Positions 1 to 11,103 of a stretch of 64,000 nt of DNA are shown here, in pieces. Under the pieces are notes generated by a model. It was not told the DNA's origin, made no database searches, and saw nothing but the letters and a program-made list of their open reading frames with translations. Source of the DNA: Fallopia convolvulus (taxonomy: Eukaryota; Streptophyta; Magnoliopsida; Caryophyllales; Polygonaceae); NCBI GenBank assembly GCA_964016875.1, contig OZ024724.1:39083786-39147785 (forward strand), read 5' to 3'. Each line of letters opens with the position of its first letter. Position 1 is the first letter of the stretch. The position numbers and the translations under genes are program-made.

Positions 1-1
1 C

Positions 2-190
2 TTGGAGGGAGTTCATTCCGTGTTTCACGTGTCTCAACTAAGACAATACACTCTCGATCCCAACCACAAACTTAGTTATGAAGAGTTGAGAATTGAGCAA
101 GATCATACTTTTATTGAACAACCAACCGCTATCTTGGATCGTCAAATGAAGAAGATAAGTCACTATGACATAGCGGAAAGGAGTGTGTGA
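2..190 (+). pseudogene. Ty3/gypsy pol 3' end fragment (integrase C-terminus)
   Basis: The 62-residue reading frame matches the extreme C-terminus of gypsy polyproteins. It has the pattern VFHVSQLRQY, then a proline/asparagine-rich step, then an acidic stretch and ILDRQMKK. In intact relatives this is followed by a strand of the type VLVQW or VKVLW; here the match stops after about residue 52, so the end is decayed or recombined. It runs off the left edge, so the rest of pol lies upstream. A purine-rich stretch (about 173-183) follows and could be a decayed polypurine tract. Seen: the protein pattern. Inferred: that it belongs with the LTR-like sequence downstream. Confidence 0.75.
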
Positions 191-236
191 TATTGGTGAA
201 AAGAACTAAAACTAAATGAATCTTCTTGTGACCACT

Positions 237-1401
237 TGACTCGACTAAAGTCGTTGTGCCGAGATCAAAAATAAATTATCCTAAATCACAAACCAAGTAA
301 AACATGCAAGCAAGGGATCGAACCCAAGAGAATCGGTATTCTGAACAATCAGCAAAGAACAAAAGCAAGGGTTTTGGGTTTAAGCAAGCAAATAAAATTA
401 GGTTTCAAATCAATTAAAGGAAAGCAGAGTTCATTCAATCAATTTCACCTTTTTAATCATTCGATCATTGATTCATCCACTTTTCTATAATTCCCAGGTT
501 AATTCCAATCCTTATAAAATACTTCCGCTTGTCCACGATCCAAACGAAACTATGATATGAACAAGGACGCTTAATTCAAATCATGCAAAGTATTAAGGAT
601 AAAAGGAAATCAATTCATGCAATCAAACAACGAGTCTCATGCATAAAATAAACATCAAATACTCTTTCTCAATTCTAGTCCACGGTCCTGCAAAAGAGTT
701 GTTTCAAGGATAAATAAGATTGCACAGACAACAATCAAACCTAATCTAAACAGTAGATCTAAGTCAATCAAACAAGTTGATCAGGCTCATAAAATCAAAC
801 ATAGATCATATAAATAGAAACAAGAGTTTTGATATTAACCAAAGGATAGAAAAGTTACCAAAATCTCACGAATTCAAATAAAAAGACTTCCTTGATCAAA
901 CAAACTCCAAGGAAGATTAGTTCTCCATAATAGAAATAAAAACTAGGTTAAAATAAAAGTAGTATCCAAAAGTCTAACTCCCAAAGTCTGCTACGAAACT
1001 AGGCTTAAATACTCGAAACAATATCCGAAATAACCTAAAGATATAAGAAAATAAAAGATAAAATAAAACTCGAGTCGGAGCGCGGAAACACCCACCCGCG
1101 AGCGCGGGTCAGAACCCACGATCGCGGCTCCAATCTTCTCTCGGCGTCCACGGATCCAGCTCCACCCGCGGTCTCTGGTCCCGACCCGCGGTCGTGGGTC
1201 CAGTTTTCTTCGAATCTTCAGCTTTGTTTTCCTTAGCAACCTCTGTAAAGCGGGTCTTCAGCTCGAACTTAGGACTTCTGTCTTCAAAGTCTTCATCTGT
1301 AGGCTTTTCTGATATTACAAATAAACACCCTAATCTAGCCTAAAACACTCAGAAATCCTAATAAAAATACATAATTACGCTGTACAGAATCCAGCGTATC
1401 A
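237..1401 (-). mobile_element. Solo LTR of an Athila-like retrotransposon
   Basis: A 1165-bp sequence with TG and CA ends is flanked by a perfect 5-bp duplication, CCACT (232-236 and 1402-1406), with no internal region. Its first part resembles the Athila LTR starting at 14177: both begin TGACT, continue with AAAGTCGT and GTGCC, and share a GATCGAACCCAAGAGA-like stretch. The shared orientation places the element on the minus strand. It carries GC-rich quasi-palindromes at 1074-1127 and 1166-1197 in an otherwise AT-rich sequence. Solo LTRs arise by recombination between the two LTRs of one element. Confidence 0.88.
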
Positions 1402-2045
1402 CCACTGCAAGAGAGTTATCCAGAATTATACTCTAAGTGATAGAGTCTATGAGTGATGGTTAGTACTTGAGCTTTTCATTCACCTTATTTAGTACCTTAA
1501 ATTGCTTGGTTGTTATTTCGCTTGAGTGCATGTTGCTTGCTTGTTGGTTTGCTTGGTTGATTGTTTGCTTGAGCTTGACTGCTTAGTGCTTATGTGAATT
1601 CAGTGATAGTTTAGATACTATGTTGACCATGGAGAAGTTGCCGCCGTTGGTAGTCATCGTTCGCCATCGTCGTTCACGCTCCCCGCTCACTATTGCAGTT
1701 CTTCGTCGCCGTCGACCTGCACACCAGCGTTCCAACTTGGTGTAGGTTGTTCTCGCCGCCAATTCGTCACTTTCCAGTCAAGAACACAGACTCGATCCTT
1801 GGTTGCTGAAGCTATCGAGAACGAGGGCGAGTTCGAGTGCTCTACCTGAATTTCAGGCTCCTTGTTCGCGACCACCGTCATCACCGTTCAGAAGAGGCTC
1901 GATAGTGCTCTGTTAGGGAATGGCTCGATCAAGAGGTTGATTTTGAACAAGGAAGTTTTCGACCTGTGTTTCCAATTATTGCAATCAGTAGAGGGCAGAA
2001 GGTTGTGCTCCTTGCCCAATTCCTTTTTCATTCAATCGATATCCA

Positions 2046-2068
2046 TGTTGTTGTTGTTGTTGTTGTTT
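2046..2068 (+). repeat. (TTG)n microsatellite
   Basis: About seven perfect TTG units lie inside the probable LTR. This is simple sequence with no coding meaning. Confidence 0.9.
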
Positions 2069-3704
2069 ATGATAAGAGGCAATCAATGTTAGTCGGATTA
2101 GGATTGTTGTTAGTTATTAAAGTAAGGGAACGGTCAATCATTGGGCTGTGTTAGCATCTAAGGGGTCGAACAATTGATTGAAAGTTTGGCCGACCAATTA
2201 ATGGGGTCCATAGTAGAGGGGAGCTTTGCAATTGTTGTTGGCTGAATTCGATCGGGCTTGGTGGGTTATTGTTGAATTTTAGTCTATTGTTGTTGAATTG
2301 TTGGATTTGTGAGTTTTTTTCTTTATTGAAATTAATAATATAATGTTATCAATGATACTGATTAATTGCTTAAATTAGTACTACTATATTAGTTAAGTAG
2401 ATCTTTCTTGTAAAATCAAAGTGTTGCTTTAAAAGTGCGCTAGTAGCTAGTAATCTAGGATGGAATCGAATGGGTGACAAAGTTTGGTTTGTTTGGAAAA
2501 TTAGAAGTGTTCACTTAAAAATCGATAACGTCAACAAGTATCAATTAGAAAGAACTCTTAGCTTGATTGAGGCGTTAAGTTTCGTGTTTTGCTCTCTTCG
2601 GGAGTTATAGTTTTGCTTATTGATTTGTTAAGAATCTGTAACATTCACGTGTGACTAGTTCGAGCCTAAATTCTTCCTCTACGTATTTGTGTTCATCTCT
2701 TGAGGTAAGTCGTTCTCGACTTGCTCGGCTTTATTCTAGTCTTGTTTAATTTCATGCCGTGATTGTGAGATTGGTTTTGGGAATTAGTCCTGAAGGTATG
2801 TTTTTTTCATTTGAAATGTTTTCTTGCATGATGTGATGCACTTTCCAATCTAAATGTTCTCTCGTAAAAGAAATGGTATCGTTTCCTCTGTGCTAGCAGC
2901 GTAACCGGCACGATCATGCGCGATGATTGTCAGTGGCGAAGAGGCGTCTAGCCATGGTCGTGTGTCGGCCGGGTCCCTTTAAAAATAAAATTAATTGCTT
3001 TGTTTTTGGCAAGTGCTCCGGTGGAGGCTTGACCAGGGGTTGGAAGGATGTCGTATATGAAAAGTGAGAGGGCTTGCCTCTGCACTCGGGCGCAGGTGTG
3101 TTAGCGTTGTAGATTGGCATGCAACGATGGGAGGAAGAATTGCATTTCCAAATAGCTTTGTGAATGATTTTTGCTTGTGTTTGTGTGTGGTTATTTAGTT
3201 GGTTTTTGGCTTGTGAATTGTTGGTGTGTTTGATGAATTATTTGTTTTGTTGTGTTTCCTTTCACTTGTTGAATGTCGAATTGTTAGTTATTGTTTTCAA
3301 ATGCTTTATTTTTTTCGCTTTTTATTTTGTTAGTATGTGTATTAGAAATGTTTTGTTCTATTCACTTCTTGCAGGATGTGGCAGTGGATCGTTGACGCGC
3401 GTGTCATTAGGTGTTAGAGTGGTTTGGGTGTTCTAGTTTAGTTTTTAGTTACGGTTTTGGAAGTTTTCTCTTTTTGCTGACTTATGTGGGTTGTCAGGTT
3501 GTTTATGGTTTGTTTCAGTTGTTGGAACCTCTTTCATGACATTGTACATATATGTTTTAATAAATGATAGTTGGATGATTTAAATTCGTTTTCTCGTCAT
3601 GCTCGAGTTGCAAGGTGCATATGTTTAGTTGTCAAACTAGTTCTGATAGTGCCCGAGAGGGTCAACTACCGAGTAGCGCCCCAATGTTAAGATGTGGTGT
3701 TACA

Positions 3705-4588
3705 CGTTATTAGATCATACAAGTTTTGAAAACGTCCCGCGCCCTTGTCGGACCTCAACCAACCTCATCTTATCCGGTGCTCCAAATAGGGGAGGTGGCC
3801 CGAAGGCGCTTAAGTACCTACCCACCTTAGACAAGCCCGAATAAGCATTCAGATAGGAAAGACACCGACCCGAGTTTGGTTTCTTTTAAATGCGCTTTGG
3901 CACTTATCTTGTGTCATGATGAAAACTTTCACTTACGTTAATGTTTTTTAAAGAGTGTAGGGGGGCATGAAAGGGCCCGGGTCCACTACAGGAACGTAGT
4001 TCCGGGCACTTAGCTAGGGTGCACTCATCCCTCCTCCGAGTAGGAGCAGACATGGTCATCCGTAAAGTCGCAGAATTTAGCGTGATGCTATACGACTTAG
4101 TCGGTTATATAGAGGTGTCGAGTCAATCCCGCACCCCTCACTATTTCATACAAACCGATCTTTAAACGAGATCTTAAACAAGCAAGGTCACAAACAAAAC
4201 TAGCGTAATAGTCCTATCGAATAATAAATAGCGTAATAACGATAACAATGGGGTCATTATTTCTAACAATCGATATTCCTGGATTCGTTTATTATTAGCA
4301 AACAAGTTGTTCCCAACATCGATAAATTTCACGAAACGAATTATTAAGGCTACAAGGAGAAATTCCACTTGCCTTAGCTTTTACGATTGTGTACGAACGG
4401 AAGAACGGAAATCGTTGTCTTTAGTCGGGACGGAGACTCGACCTATCGATACGAGAGCTACGACGAACTTTAATAATAATTTCTTTAATTATTCTAAAGT
4501 TTTTGAATATCTCTTATATTCTTTTTATAAGAGAGTTAATTACTAAATTATTATAATAATAATTTAGGTGGAGGTGATAAAATAATAA
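3705..4588. other. Unassigned repeat-like sequence without a gene
   Basis: No credible gene is seen. The stretch around 3730-4010 (CGTCCCGCGCCCTTGTCGG ... CATGAAAGGGCCCGGGTCCA) is a diverged match in the same orientation to 55630-55830 (CTCTCGTGCCCTTATTGGAC ... TATGAAAGGGGCCGAGTCCA). Two copies in one window suggest an unclassified dispersed repeat. The remainder, 4150-4588, is AT-rich with no recognised features. Confidence 0.4.
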
Positions 4589-4812
4589 GGGGAAGAGTTC
4601 CGTGCGAATGGGCGCCCAGGTGAGAATTGAGAATAAATCTCGTTCGTTCCTTCCAAAAAATCAACGTCCCTGATTAAACATTCATTAAAAAAATACGGCA
4701 CGGGAGAATTTTTCCCGTATTATTCACGTATTTTTCAATAAAATACGGCATAGACGAATTTTTCCCGTATTATTCCCGAATTTTTCGAAAAATACGTTTT
4801 TATGAGACGCTG
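4589..4812 (+). mobile_element. Isolated terminus of a Mutator-like element
   Basis: The sequence from GAAGAGTTCCGTGCGAATGG through the repeated AATACGG...TTTTTCCCGTATT stretch to ATACGTTTTTATGAGACG matches one terminal arm of elements X (rc of 12185-12414) and Y (30263-30480). The opposite arm is absent: sequence after 4812 runs into the 5' side of the LINE. It is therefore a truncated or rearranged copy. Confidence 0.7.
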
Positions 4813-4982
4813 CCCAAAAGGCAGGCCGACACGTGTGATCGAAACCACATGTACCATCTTCTAAAGGAGTCCAAAAGTACCAATATAAATTCCTTGAAAA
4901 TAGCTTTCAAAAGAAGGTTCTCATCACCACGGAAAAAATACAAAAAGATAACGACCAAAAACCACCAAAAGCTTGGTTATTT

Positions 4983-5560
4983 ATGAAGATAGCCTTATGG
5001 AATTGCAAGGGCATTAAGCGCAAGTCCTTTTGGACTAAAATCAACGCCTTATGTCGCATGGATCACATTAATATTATTGCTTTGGTTGAAACAAAAGCGC
5101 AAAACCCCCCAAGTGTCAAAGCTGGCAGAAGGCAGGCTTTGATTCTTGTGAATTCATTCCGGCTATACAACGGTTACTCCGGCGGAATCTGCGTCCTATG
5201 GAAGGGACAACATCTTCTGAACGAAACACTCACCACTGTCCATAAAGACGATTGTTTCATTGGAATTCACTACTCCCATTTGGATACCAAAACAGAAATT
5301 ATTATTATATTTGCCTACGCCCCTCCACGGGCGATCTAAATGAATCCAGCACCCGAATGAGAAAATCGGGGGAGCTGCCCCAAACCACTCAAGATTCGAT
5401 CGTCTTATTAACTTTAAGAATGACTGTGACATTTGTGACATCCCTACTATTGGGAACAAATTCACATGGAAAAGATCCAAAGACTTGGTAAACACAACTT
5501 ACGAGAAACTAGACCGAACCTTGGCTACCCCTCTATTGCCACCAAAAATCACACTTTTTT
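4983..5560 (+). pseudogene. LINE ORF2 endonuclease domain (broken)
   Basis: The first 118 residues are open and start MKIALWNCKGI, followed by IIALVETKA. This is the N-terminus of the endonuclease/exonuclease/phosphatase fold that nicks target DNA in L1-type LINEs; the WNC..G and ETK motifs are the substrate-loop and metal-binding positions of the family. The middle is compressed and frameshifted. The end of the domain reappears in another frame around 5395-5530 as GNKFTWKRS followed by EKLDRTLA, matching the family pattern FTW...ERLDRAL. It cannot be functional as it stands. Confidence 0.82.
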
Positions 5561-6119
5561 ATCTTCTGATCACTAGCCTATCTCGTGCGACCTCCCAACA
5601 GGGGCCACTTTCAAAGAACAACCATTCAAATTCGAAATGATGTGGACTTCTCGTAAAGATTTCCAAACTGTCATCAAGCAAGCTTGGCGACTCAACGCCA
5701 ATGGGTCACATATGTTTAAACTAATAAAGAAAACCCAATTACTCAAAGCAAAGGCAAAAGCATGGAATAAACTCATGTTCGGTAATATCTTTGAACAGCT
5801 TAGAAAACTTGATTAAGAACAACTCCAAATCCAAAAGAAGATTATCAAGCACAATAACGCACAACTAATTCAAAAACAAGAGAGATTGTCGAAGAAACGG
5901 TCATGTCTCCTAAATTTCCACAATTCCTATTGGAAATAGAGGGCGAAAAATACCCATATCAAACTAAATGACAAAAATACCAAATATTACCACCGGATTG
6001 CAAACGGAAGAAGGAACATAACTAATATCAAAGAAATTCATACAACAGAGGGCACACAAATAACAGGTCTAGAAAACAATAGAACAGAGATTAAACGTGA
6101 TTTTCAAAACCAGTTCCAG

Positions 6120-7690
6120 GCCTTGGAAATAAACCGTGGCAAACTCCAGAACATGACACAAAATATCCAAAGAGAAATAACCGATGTTGACAACATAGAG
6201 CTCACTAAGCTTGTGTTGAATATCGAAATTAAAAATGCTATGTTCGACATCGGGGGTGACAAATCTCCTGACCCGGATGGAATGCCGACTAGTTTCTATA
6301 AAAATATTGGCATATTGTTGGCCCTGACGTCATTAAAGCTGTCAAAAGCTTTTTTCACTCGAGAAAATTCCTTAAGCAAATAAACCACACATTTATAACC
6401 CTTATGCCCAAATGTGATAACCCCAACTCAACCAACCACTATAGACCTATAAGTCTATGTAACACCATCTACAAAGTAATATCAAAAATCCTAACAACCG
6501 CCACAAAACCAACTTGAACAAACTTATCCACCCAATGCAAGGGGCATTTATCCAGAACCTGAGTATCCATGACAACACACTAGTAGCCCATGAGATCTTC
6601 TAATCTTTCCGCAACAAGCGAGGGCGGGAGGGTTGGATCGCAATCAAACTTGAGATGGAAAAGGCTTATGATCGAATAAGCTGGGAATTCCTGGCCTACA
6701 TCCTTCATAAATTCGGATTCCACGATAAATTCGTGGGTTGGATTCGAGAATATGTTGAGACTGTCTCATTCTCTGTCCTAGTCAACAACGGACCAACGGA
6801 TCAATTCCACTCCCAATGAGGGCTCAGGCAAGGGGACCCCCTGTCGCCCTATCTATTTATTCTTGTCGCCGAGATCCTGGCGAGACAACTTCACTTATTG
6901 AGCACCAACCCAAAAAGTGGTATCGGGATCCAAATCTCTAGAAATGGAACCAAAATCCCCTTTCTAGCATTCGCCGATGACATAATAATCTTTGCTAAAG
7001 CGAATAGCCAAACCTGCAAAAACATTAAACAAAATATTGACGAGTATTGCCAGATTTCTGGCCAAAAAGTCAATTTCCATAAATCCGCCTTCCAGGTCAC
7101 CAAAAACACGAGTAACAATACGAAGGAGCAAATAAAACAGATCCTCCAAATTGCGAACACAATCGGGTTAGACAAATAAATAGGTTGCCCGATTATCAAC
7201 GGGAGAGTAACGCAAAACACTTTCAAACCCCTGATCCGTACTAGAGCCCAACTATCAAAATGGAAAGCAAATACCTTGTCTCAGGAAGGGCATAAGACCC
7301 TAATCAAATCAAATCTTTCAGCACAACCAAACTATATGATGCATGCAATCGATTCTACTACCTCAGACAACACTTAAAGAACTAGAGAAAATTAACAAAA
7401 ACTTCTTCTGGAACAAAGAAAACAACTACAAACCACTCATAAGTTGGAACTCTGTTTGTCTACCCCCCCCCCCCCCCCCCCGCGCATGGGGGGTGGGGAT
7501 TGCCAAGGCAGAAGAAATGAATAAAGCACTCCAAATGAAACTGCTTAGGAAATTCCTAGGAGAACCAAACAACCTTTAGGTTAAAATAGTGACTGATAAG
7601 TACCTCAAAACAGGAAGTATCTTAACATACAAGAAAAAACATAAGACCTCTTGGCAGTGGTCAAAACTTTTGGGCCTGAGAGACCTGTTC
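6120..7690 (+). pseudogene. LINE ORF2 reverse transcriptase domain (broken)
   Basis: The RT palm and fingers can be followed across three frames. GGDKSPDPDGMP (about 6260) matches the LINE box K-[SA]-PGPDG. Then come MQGAFIQNLSIHDN, MEKAYDRISWEFL, LRQGDPLSPYLFIL and the catalytic FADDIIIF (about 6972), which carries the two aspartates. Several in-frame stops and at least three shifts interrupt it. Near 7463 a 19-C run replaces what is normally a lysine/glycine-rich stretch before GIAK. The frame is cut at 7699 by an inserted LTR element and resumes after 9720. Confidence 0.85.
7463..7481 (+). repeat. Poly-C run of 19 within the LINE
   Basis: An uninterrupted run of 19 C residues sits where relatives encode a conserved protein segment. 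It is either a replication-slippage expansion in dead DNA or an assembly error. Confidence 0.9.
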
Positions 7691-7698
7691 GTGAAAGG

Positions 7699-8293
7699 TG
7701 ATGCGACTCTGCCCTAGCTCGGACCCAGCTCCGACGGACCCGAGACGGCCTATACCTTGGAGACCTCCTTGGATTAGGACTTAGTCTCATTTATGTTATT
7801 ATTTATATTTCATTCATTTATATTTCCGTCATTTCCCTTTTAGGCGTGTGTCCATTCTTATAGTATGGGCTAGCCTTGTGATTTCCCTTTATAGCTAGTT
7901 TTCATTATTAGTATGTTGTCTTATTGGGCCAGGAGTCTTTGGGCTTTGTTTGCATACAAACCCTAGGCGCCTCTCCCTTGCTAGACTAGGGTTTCGTGGT
8001 TCTCCTCTATATAAAGGAGCCACACCCCATTGTAATTCTCACGTCCAATATGAATTAAGCCAGAGCTTTGAGTCGAGTTCCTCCTCCCCTTTGGCCCGGG
8101 CGTCACCCTATTCTTTTCCCGACCCCATATTCTCCTGGCCTACGTCAAACTAGGCCCCCTTCTCAATCCTTTCACTTCACCTCTCATCTCAAAGTCTAGG
8201 TTTCGGCCTCAAATCTATCCGGTTACTATTTGTCGGAGAAGATCCGAACGTTTCGAGCCTAGATCCGCCCCTTGTGACCCTAGGGTCGCATCA
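7699..8293 (+). repeat. 5' LTR of the TRIM-like element
   Basis: This 595-bp LTR with TG and CA ends contains a TATA-like CTATATAAAGG near 8010, a plausible promoter. The transcription start was not determined. Confidence 0.92.
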
Positions 8294-8295
8294 AT

Positions 8296-8308
8296 TGGTA
8301 TCAGAGCG
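8296..8308 (+). other. Primer binding site, initiator tRNA-Met type
   Basis: TGGTATCAGAGCG starts two bases after the 5' LTR and is complementary to the 3' end of plant initiator tRNA-Met. Confidence 0.9.
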
Positions 8309-8340
8309 TCAGGCGGTTCGAACGGTCCCTTCTCCGTCTC

Positions 8341-8580
8341 CACAAAAAAAACTTCTTAGACCTACTCGACTCTTTCAATTGATTTTGGTGAAATTGCATC
8401 TTTGTCTTGGTAGTTGCATGCTCTTAGTTGCTTTGTTTACCGATTTCTTGCCCTGATTGTCGAGCATCTCTAAAAAAAAAACTAACCCTACTCGACTATT
8501 TCAATTGATTTTGGTGAAATTGCATCTTTGCTTGCTAGTTGCATGTTCATAGTTGCCTTGTTTGCCGATTTCTTGCCCTT
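8341..8580 (+). repeat. Two-copy tandem repeat inside the TRIM-like element
   Basis: Two diverged copies of about 110 bp (from about 8341 and about 8470) share CTACTCGACT, TTTCAATTGATTTTGGTGAA, ATTGCATCTTTG and CCGATTTCTTGCCC. They lie just inside the PBS, in the leader region. Confidence 0.8.
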
Positions 8581-9125
8581 GAATCAGCCGAGCATATCCT
8601 CTTGTCGACTTCTACCCAGATTTCGACCACAAAATTTTTTTTTTCTGCATTGTTTTTCATAATACTGTAGGTCTTTTCGATACGAGTCCGGGCATATAAA
8701 ATCCGCCCAAAACGGACGTCGTTTGCCACTCCAAAAGGCCGAAAAACCAACCAGCAACGCGCCAGCTTCGTGCCGTGGAGTCGAGTCCGCGCGAGTCCTC
8801 TTGTGCCAAGGTTGCAGCAGCCCACGCCGAATCCGGAAACCCTAGATTTCGAGATTATTTTCGAGATCTCTTGGGTTATTTTCGGATACATATCTTGTTA
8901 TTTTTATTTTTATTTTTTATTTTTTCACTTTTCTTATGATTTTGTGAAGATCTTATCTTATAAATGATCTTTTAGTTATTTTTCATTCTAGGTTAGTTTA
9001 TATTTTTCGTTTTTAACGGTATCTTTTGGATTGTGGAAGATCTCGTTATATTGTAAAAAAAAAAAACGAAGGGCCGAGCCATGCCTTATTCGACCCACGT
9101 CGAAGCGAGGACACTTCGAAGATAA

Positions 9126-9136
9126 GCGGGGGAGAA
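9126..9136 (+). other. Polypurine tract of the TRIM-like element
   Basis: GCGGGGGAGAA abuts the 3' LTR, as expected for plus-strand priming. Confidence 0.85.
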
Positions 9137-9715
9137 TGATGCGACTCTGCCCTAGCTCGGACCCAGCTCCGACGGACCCGAGACGGCCTAGACCTTGGAG
9201 ACCTCCTTGGATTAGGACTTAGTCTCATTTATGTTATTATTTATATTTCCGTCATTTATATTTCCGTCATTTCCCTTTTAGGCGTGTGTCCATTCTTATA
9301 GTATGGGCTAGCCTTGTTATTTCCCTTTATAGCTAGTTTCCATTATTAGTATGTTGTCTTATTGGGCCAGGAGTCGTTGGGCTTTGTTTTCATACAAACC
9401 CTAGGCGCCTCTCCCTTGCTAGACTAGGGTTTCGTGGTTCTCCTCTATATAAAGGAGCCACACCCCCATTGTAATTCTCACGTCCAATATGAATTAAGCC
9501 AGAGCTTTGAGTCGAGTTCCTCCTCCCCTTTGGCCCGGGCGTCACCCTATTCTTTTCTCGACCCCATATTCTCCTGGCCTACGTCAAACTAGGCCCCCTT
9601 CTCAATCCTTTCACTTCACCTCTCATCTCAAATTCTAGGTTTCGGCCTCAAATCTATCCGGTTACTATTTGTCGGAGAAGATCCGAACATTTCGAGCCTA
9701 GATCCGCCGGCATCA
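9137..9715 (+). repeat. 3' LTR of the TRIM-like element
   Basis: This 579-bp copy is near-identical to the 5' LTR. It has a short substitution block around 9250 and lacks about 17 bp before the terminal GCATCA. Confidence 0.92.
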
Positions 9716-9720
9716 AAAGG

Positions 9721-10450
9721 TCTTATCTGGCAAGTGGGGGACGAAAATACCATCTGATTCTGGAAAGATAACTGGATTGGTAACGGTCCTATCTACCCAA
9801 AAGTTGAGGCTGAAACCTTCATTAATTGGGGGAACTTGTCGCTATGTACCTCCACGAGGACAACTCATGGAACATAGAAAAATTAAGGGAGGTCGTCAAC
9901 CAGGAGGACCTCCATAAAATATCCAACATTATTAATCCCAGTAGTAAAATCCCAGATAGGCTATACTGGCAACCTAGTAAAATGGCTGGTACTCTACCCA
10001 CTCGACTATGCAATGGATCCACCATTCTAAAGTCGAACCAAAAATCAACCTTGAATGGATCAATAAACTCAACATTCCTCCCAAGATTAAGAATTTCCTA
10101 TGGAAAGTGGCTCGTAACGGCCTTCCAACCAGAATGAGTCTTACTGCTAACCATATTCTAGTACCTCAAGGTTGTGATGCATGTAATAACCAAGTGGAGG
10201 ACACGTACCACATTTTAATCTCATGCCCACTCACGAGAACGACCCTTAATGCTATAAACCCTAAACTTCGGTGGACTATATGCCCATGTTTCACCAGATG
10301 ACAAAAAACCACATCAGGTCCTGGAGGAAATTAGGTCAATGATAAAAAAAAAGAGGAATTTGAACTCCTCACTTACACCTGGTGGAGCCTCTAGTTCTCC
10401 GGAAATAAGAGAACCTTTGACAACAACAATGGAATAAACTTGAATAATGT
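9721..10450 (+). pseudogene. LINE ORF2 C-terminal zinc-binding region (broken)
   Basis: After the inserted LTR element the LINE frame resumes with a GDG/W-type stretch (IWQVGDENT, FWKDNWIGNGPI), then fragments. The frame at 10008-10301 shows the zinc-binding region found after plant LINE reverse transcriptases: IPPKIKNFLWKVARNGLPTR, then CDACNNQVEDTYHILISCP, a C-x2-C...H...C arrangement. The weakly matching tail up to about 10450 has stops. Function is lost. Confidence 0.8.
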
Positions 10451-10614
10451 CGATAACATCAGCGAGTTTACCCGAAATCAGGATAAAGCTACAACGGAGA
10501 ATGGAGAAGCCATGGAAGCATGCATTGGTTTGGCATCACTTCAATCAGGAAAAAGTCTGATGTCTTTGGGAAGAAGAAGAAGAATAGAATAGTTTAAAAT
10601 TAAATGAGTTGTAA

Positions 10615-10740
10615 TTTGGGTAGATGAGTTACATTAGCCTAGCGGTTTGGAGTGTGTGTGAGTATTGTAAAGGTACGTGAGGTCTCGGGTTCAAGTCCCG
10701 ACTCTTGACCCTTTTTATTTGCCTTTCTTTTATTTTTTTT
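10615..10740 (+). mobile_element. tRNA-derived SINE-like sequence
   Basis: An internal RNA polymerase III promoter is visible. The A box TAGCCTAGCGG is at 10635-10645. The B box GGTTCAAGTCC lies within a 5-bp T-arm stem (TCGGG/CCCGA) at about 10686-10700. A T-rich tail follows. There is no matching acceptor stem or anticodon arm, so it is not a functional tRNA. It follows the LINE 3' end directly; SINEs often share 3' tails with LINEs, but that is not shown here. Confidence 0.6.
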
Positions 10741-11103
10741 AGCTTTGTATTAATTACATTAATTATAAAATCCGAAAATTATAAAGGCTTATATTTATTT
10801 GAAATTTTTTTTATTTGTCACTTTAGTAATCCTTTACAATATGTTTATAATTTTATTAAAAATATTTAACTCTCTATTTTAAGAGAAACAGATATGAAAA
10901 TATATACCCCACTTGCTTACCATATTTAAATAAATTCTTAATTGTCATTGTAGTAACTTTTTATAGCTTTATAATATAATATGAAATTCTAAAGATTATT
11001 AAATTCTCTATTTTAGAGAAAAAAATTATTGGGATAAAATACACGTTTTATTATGGTTAGAATTTAGCGGATATTACAAAAAAGTATTATAAAAAAATTA
11101 AAA
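10741..11103. other. AT-rich spacer, nothing recognised
   Basis: AT-rich DNA with no credible frame, repeat boundary or RNA feature. Confidence 0.6.

Larger units (their letters stand above)
186..3704 (+). mobile_element. Probable chromovirus-type LTR, split by a solo LTR
   Basis: The stretch starts with TGTGATATTGG just after a purine-rich run and ends with GGTGTTACA, which resembles the TGTAATATCC and GGTGTTACA ends of other gypsy LTRs in this window. Without the 1.17-kb solo LTR it would be about 2.35 kb, close to the LTRs at 26991-29147 (2.16 kb) and 60973-63565 (2.59 kb). On the minus strand near 3001-3035 it carries a block (CTCCACCGGAGCACTTGCCA) also found in those two LTRs. A GC-rich island lies at about 1630-1900. 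The exact ends are uncertain and no TSD was found. Confidence 0.42.
7699..9715 (+). mobile_element. TRIM-like non-autonomous LTR retrotransposon
   Basis: This is a complete small element. Two near-identical LTRs (7699-8293 and 9137-9715) with TGATGCGACT...GCATCA ends flank an internal region of only about 843 bp. A PBS matching the 3' end of initiator tRNA-Met (TGGTATCAGAGC) starts at 8296. A polypurine tract (GCGGGGGAGAA) precedes the second LTR. The 5-bp TSD AAAGG lies at 7694-7698 and 9716-9720. No gag or pol frame is present, so it must have used proteins supplied in trans. It splits the LINE ORF2. The 3' LTR lacks about 17 bp near its end relative to the 5' LTR. Confidence 0.93.
4930..10590 (+). 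mobile_element. Decayed L1-type LINE, split by an LTR element
   Basis: ORF2-type domains occur in the standard L1 order on the plus strand: endonuclease (4983-5560), reverse transcriptase (about 6120-7690) and the C-terminal zinc-binding region (about 10000-10300). The frame is broken by many stops and shifts, so this is an old copy. No ORF1 is visible, which suggests 5' truncation. Between 7699 and 9715 a small LTR element has inserted with a 5-bp TSD. The 3' end is placed approximately, because no clear poly(A) tail or TSD was found. Confidence 0.85.

Noticed and set aside
3164..3436. Hydrophobic 90-codon open frame
   Set aside because: It is T-rich DNA inside a probable LTR. The hydrophobic text is what T-rich codons give, and there is no family match.
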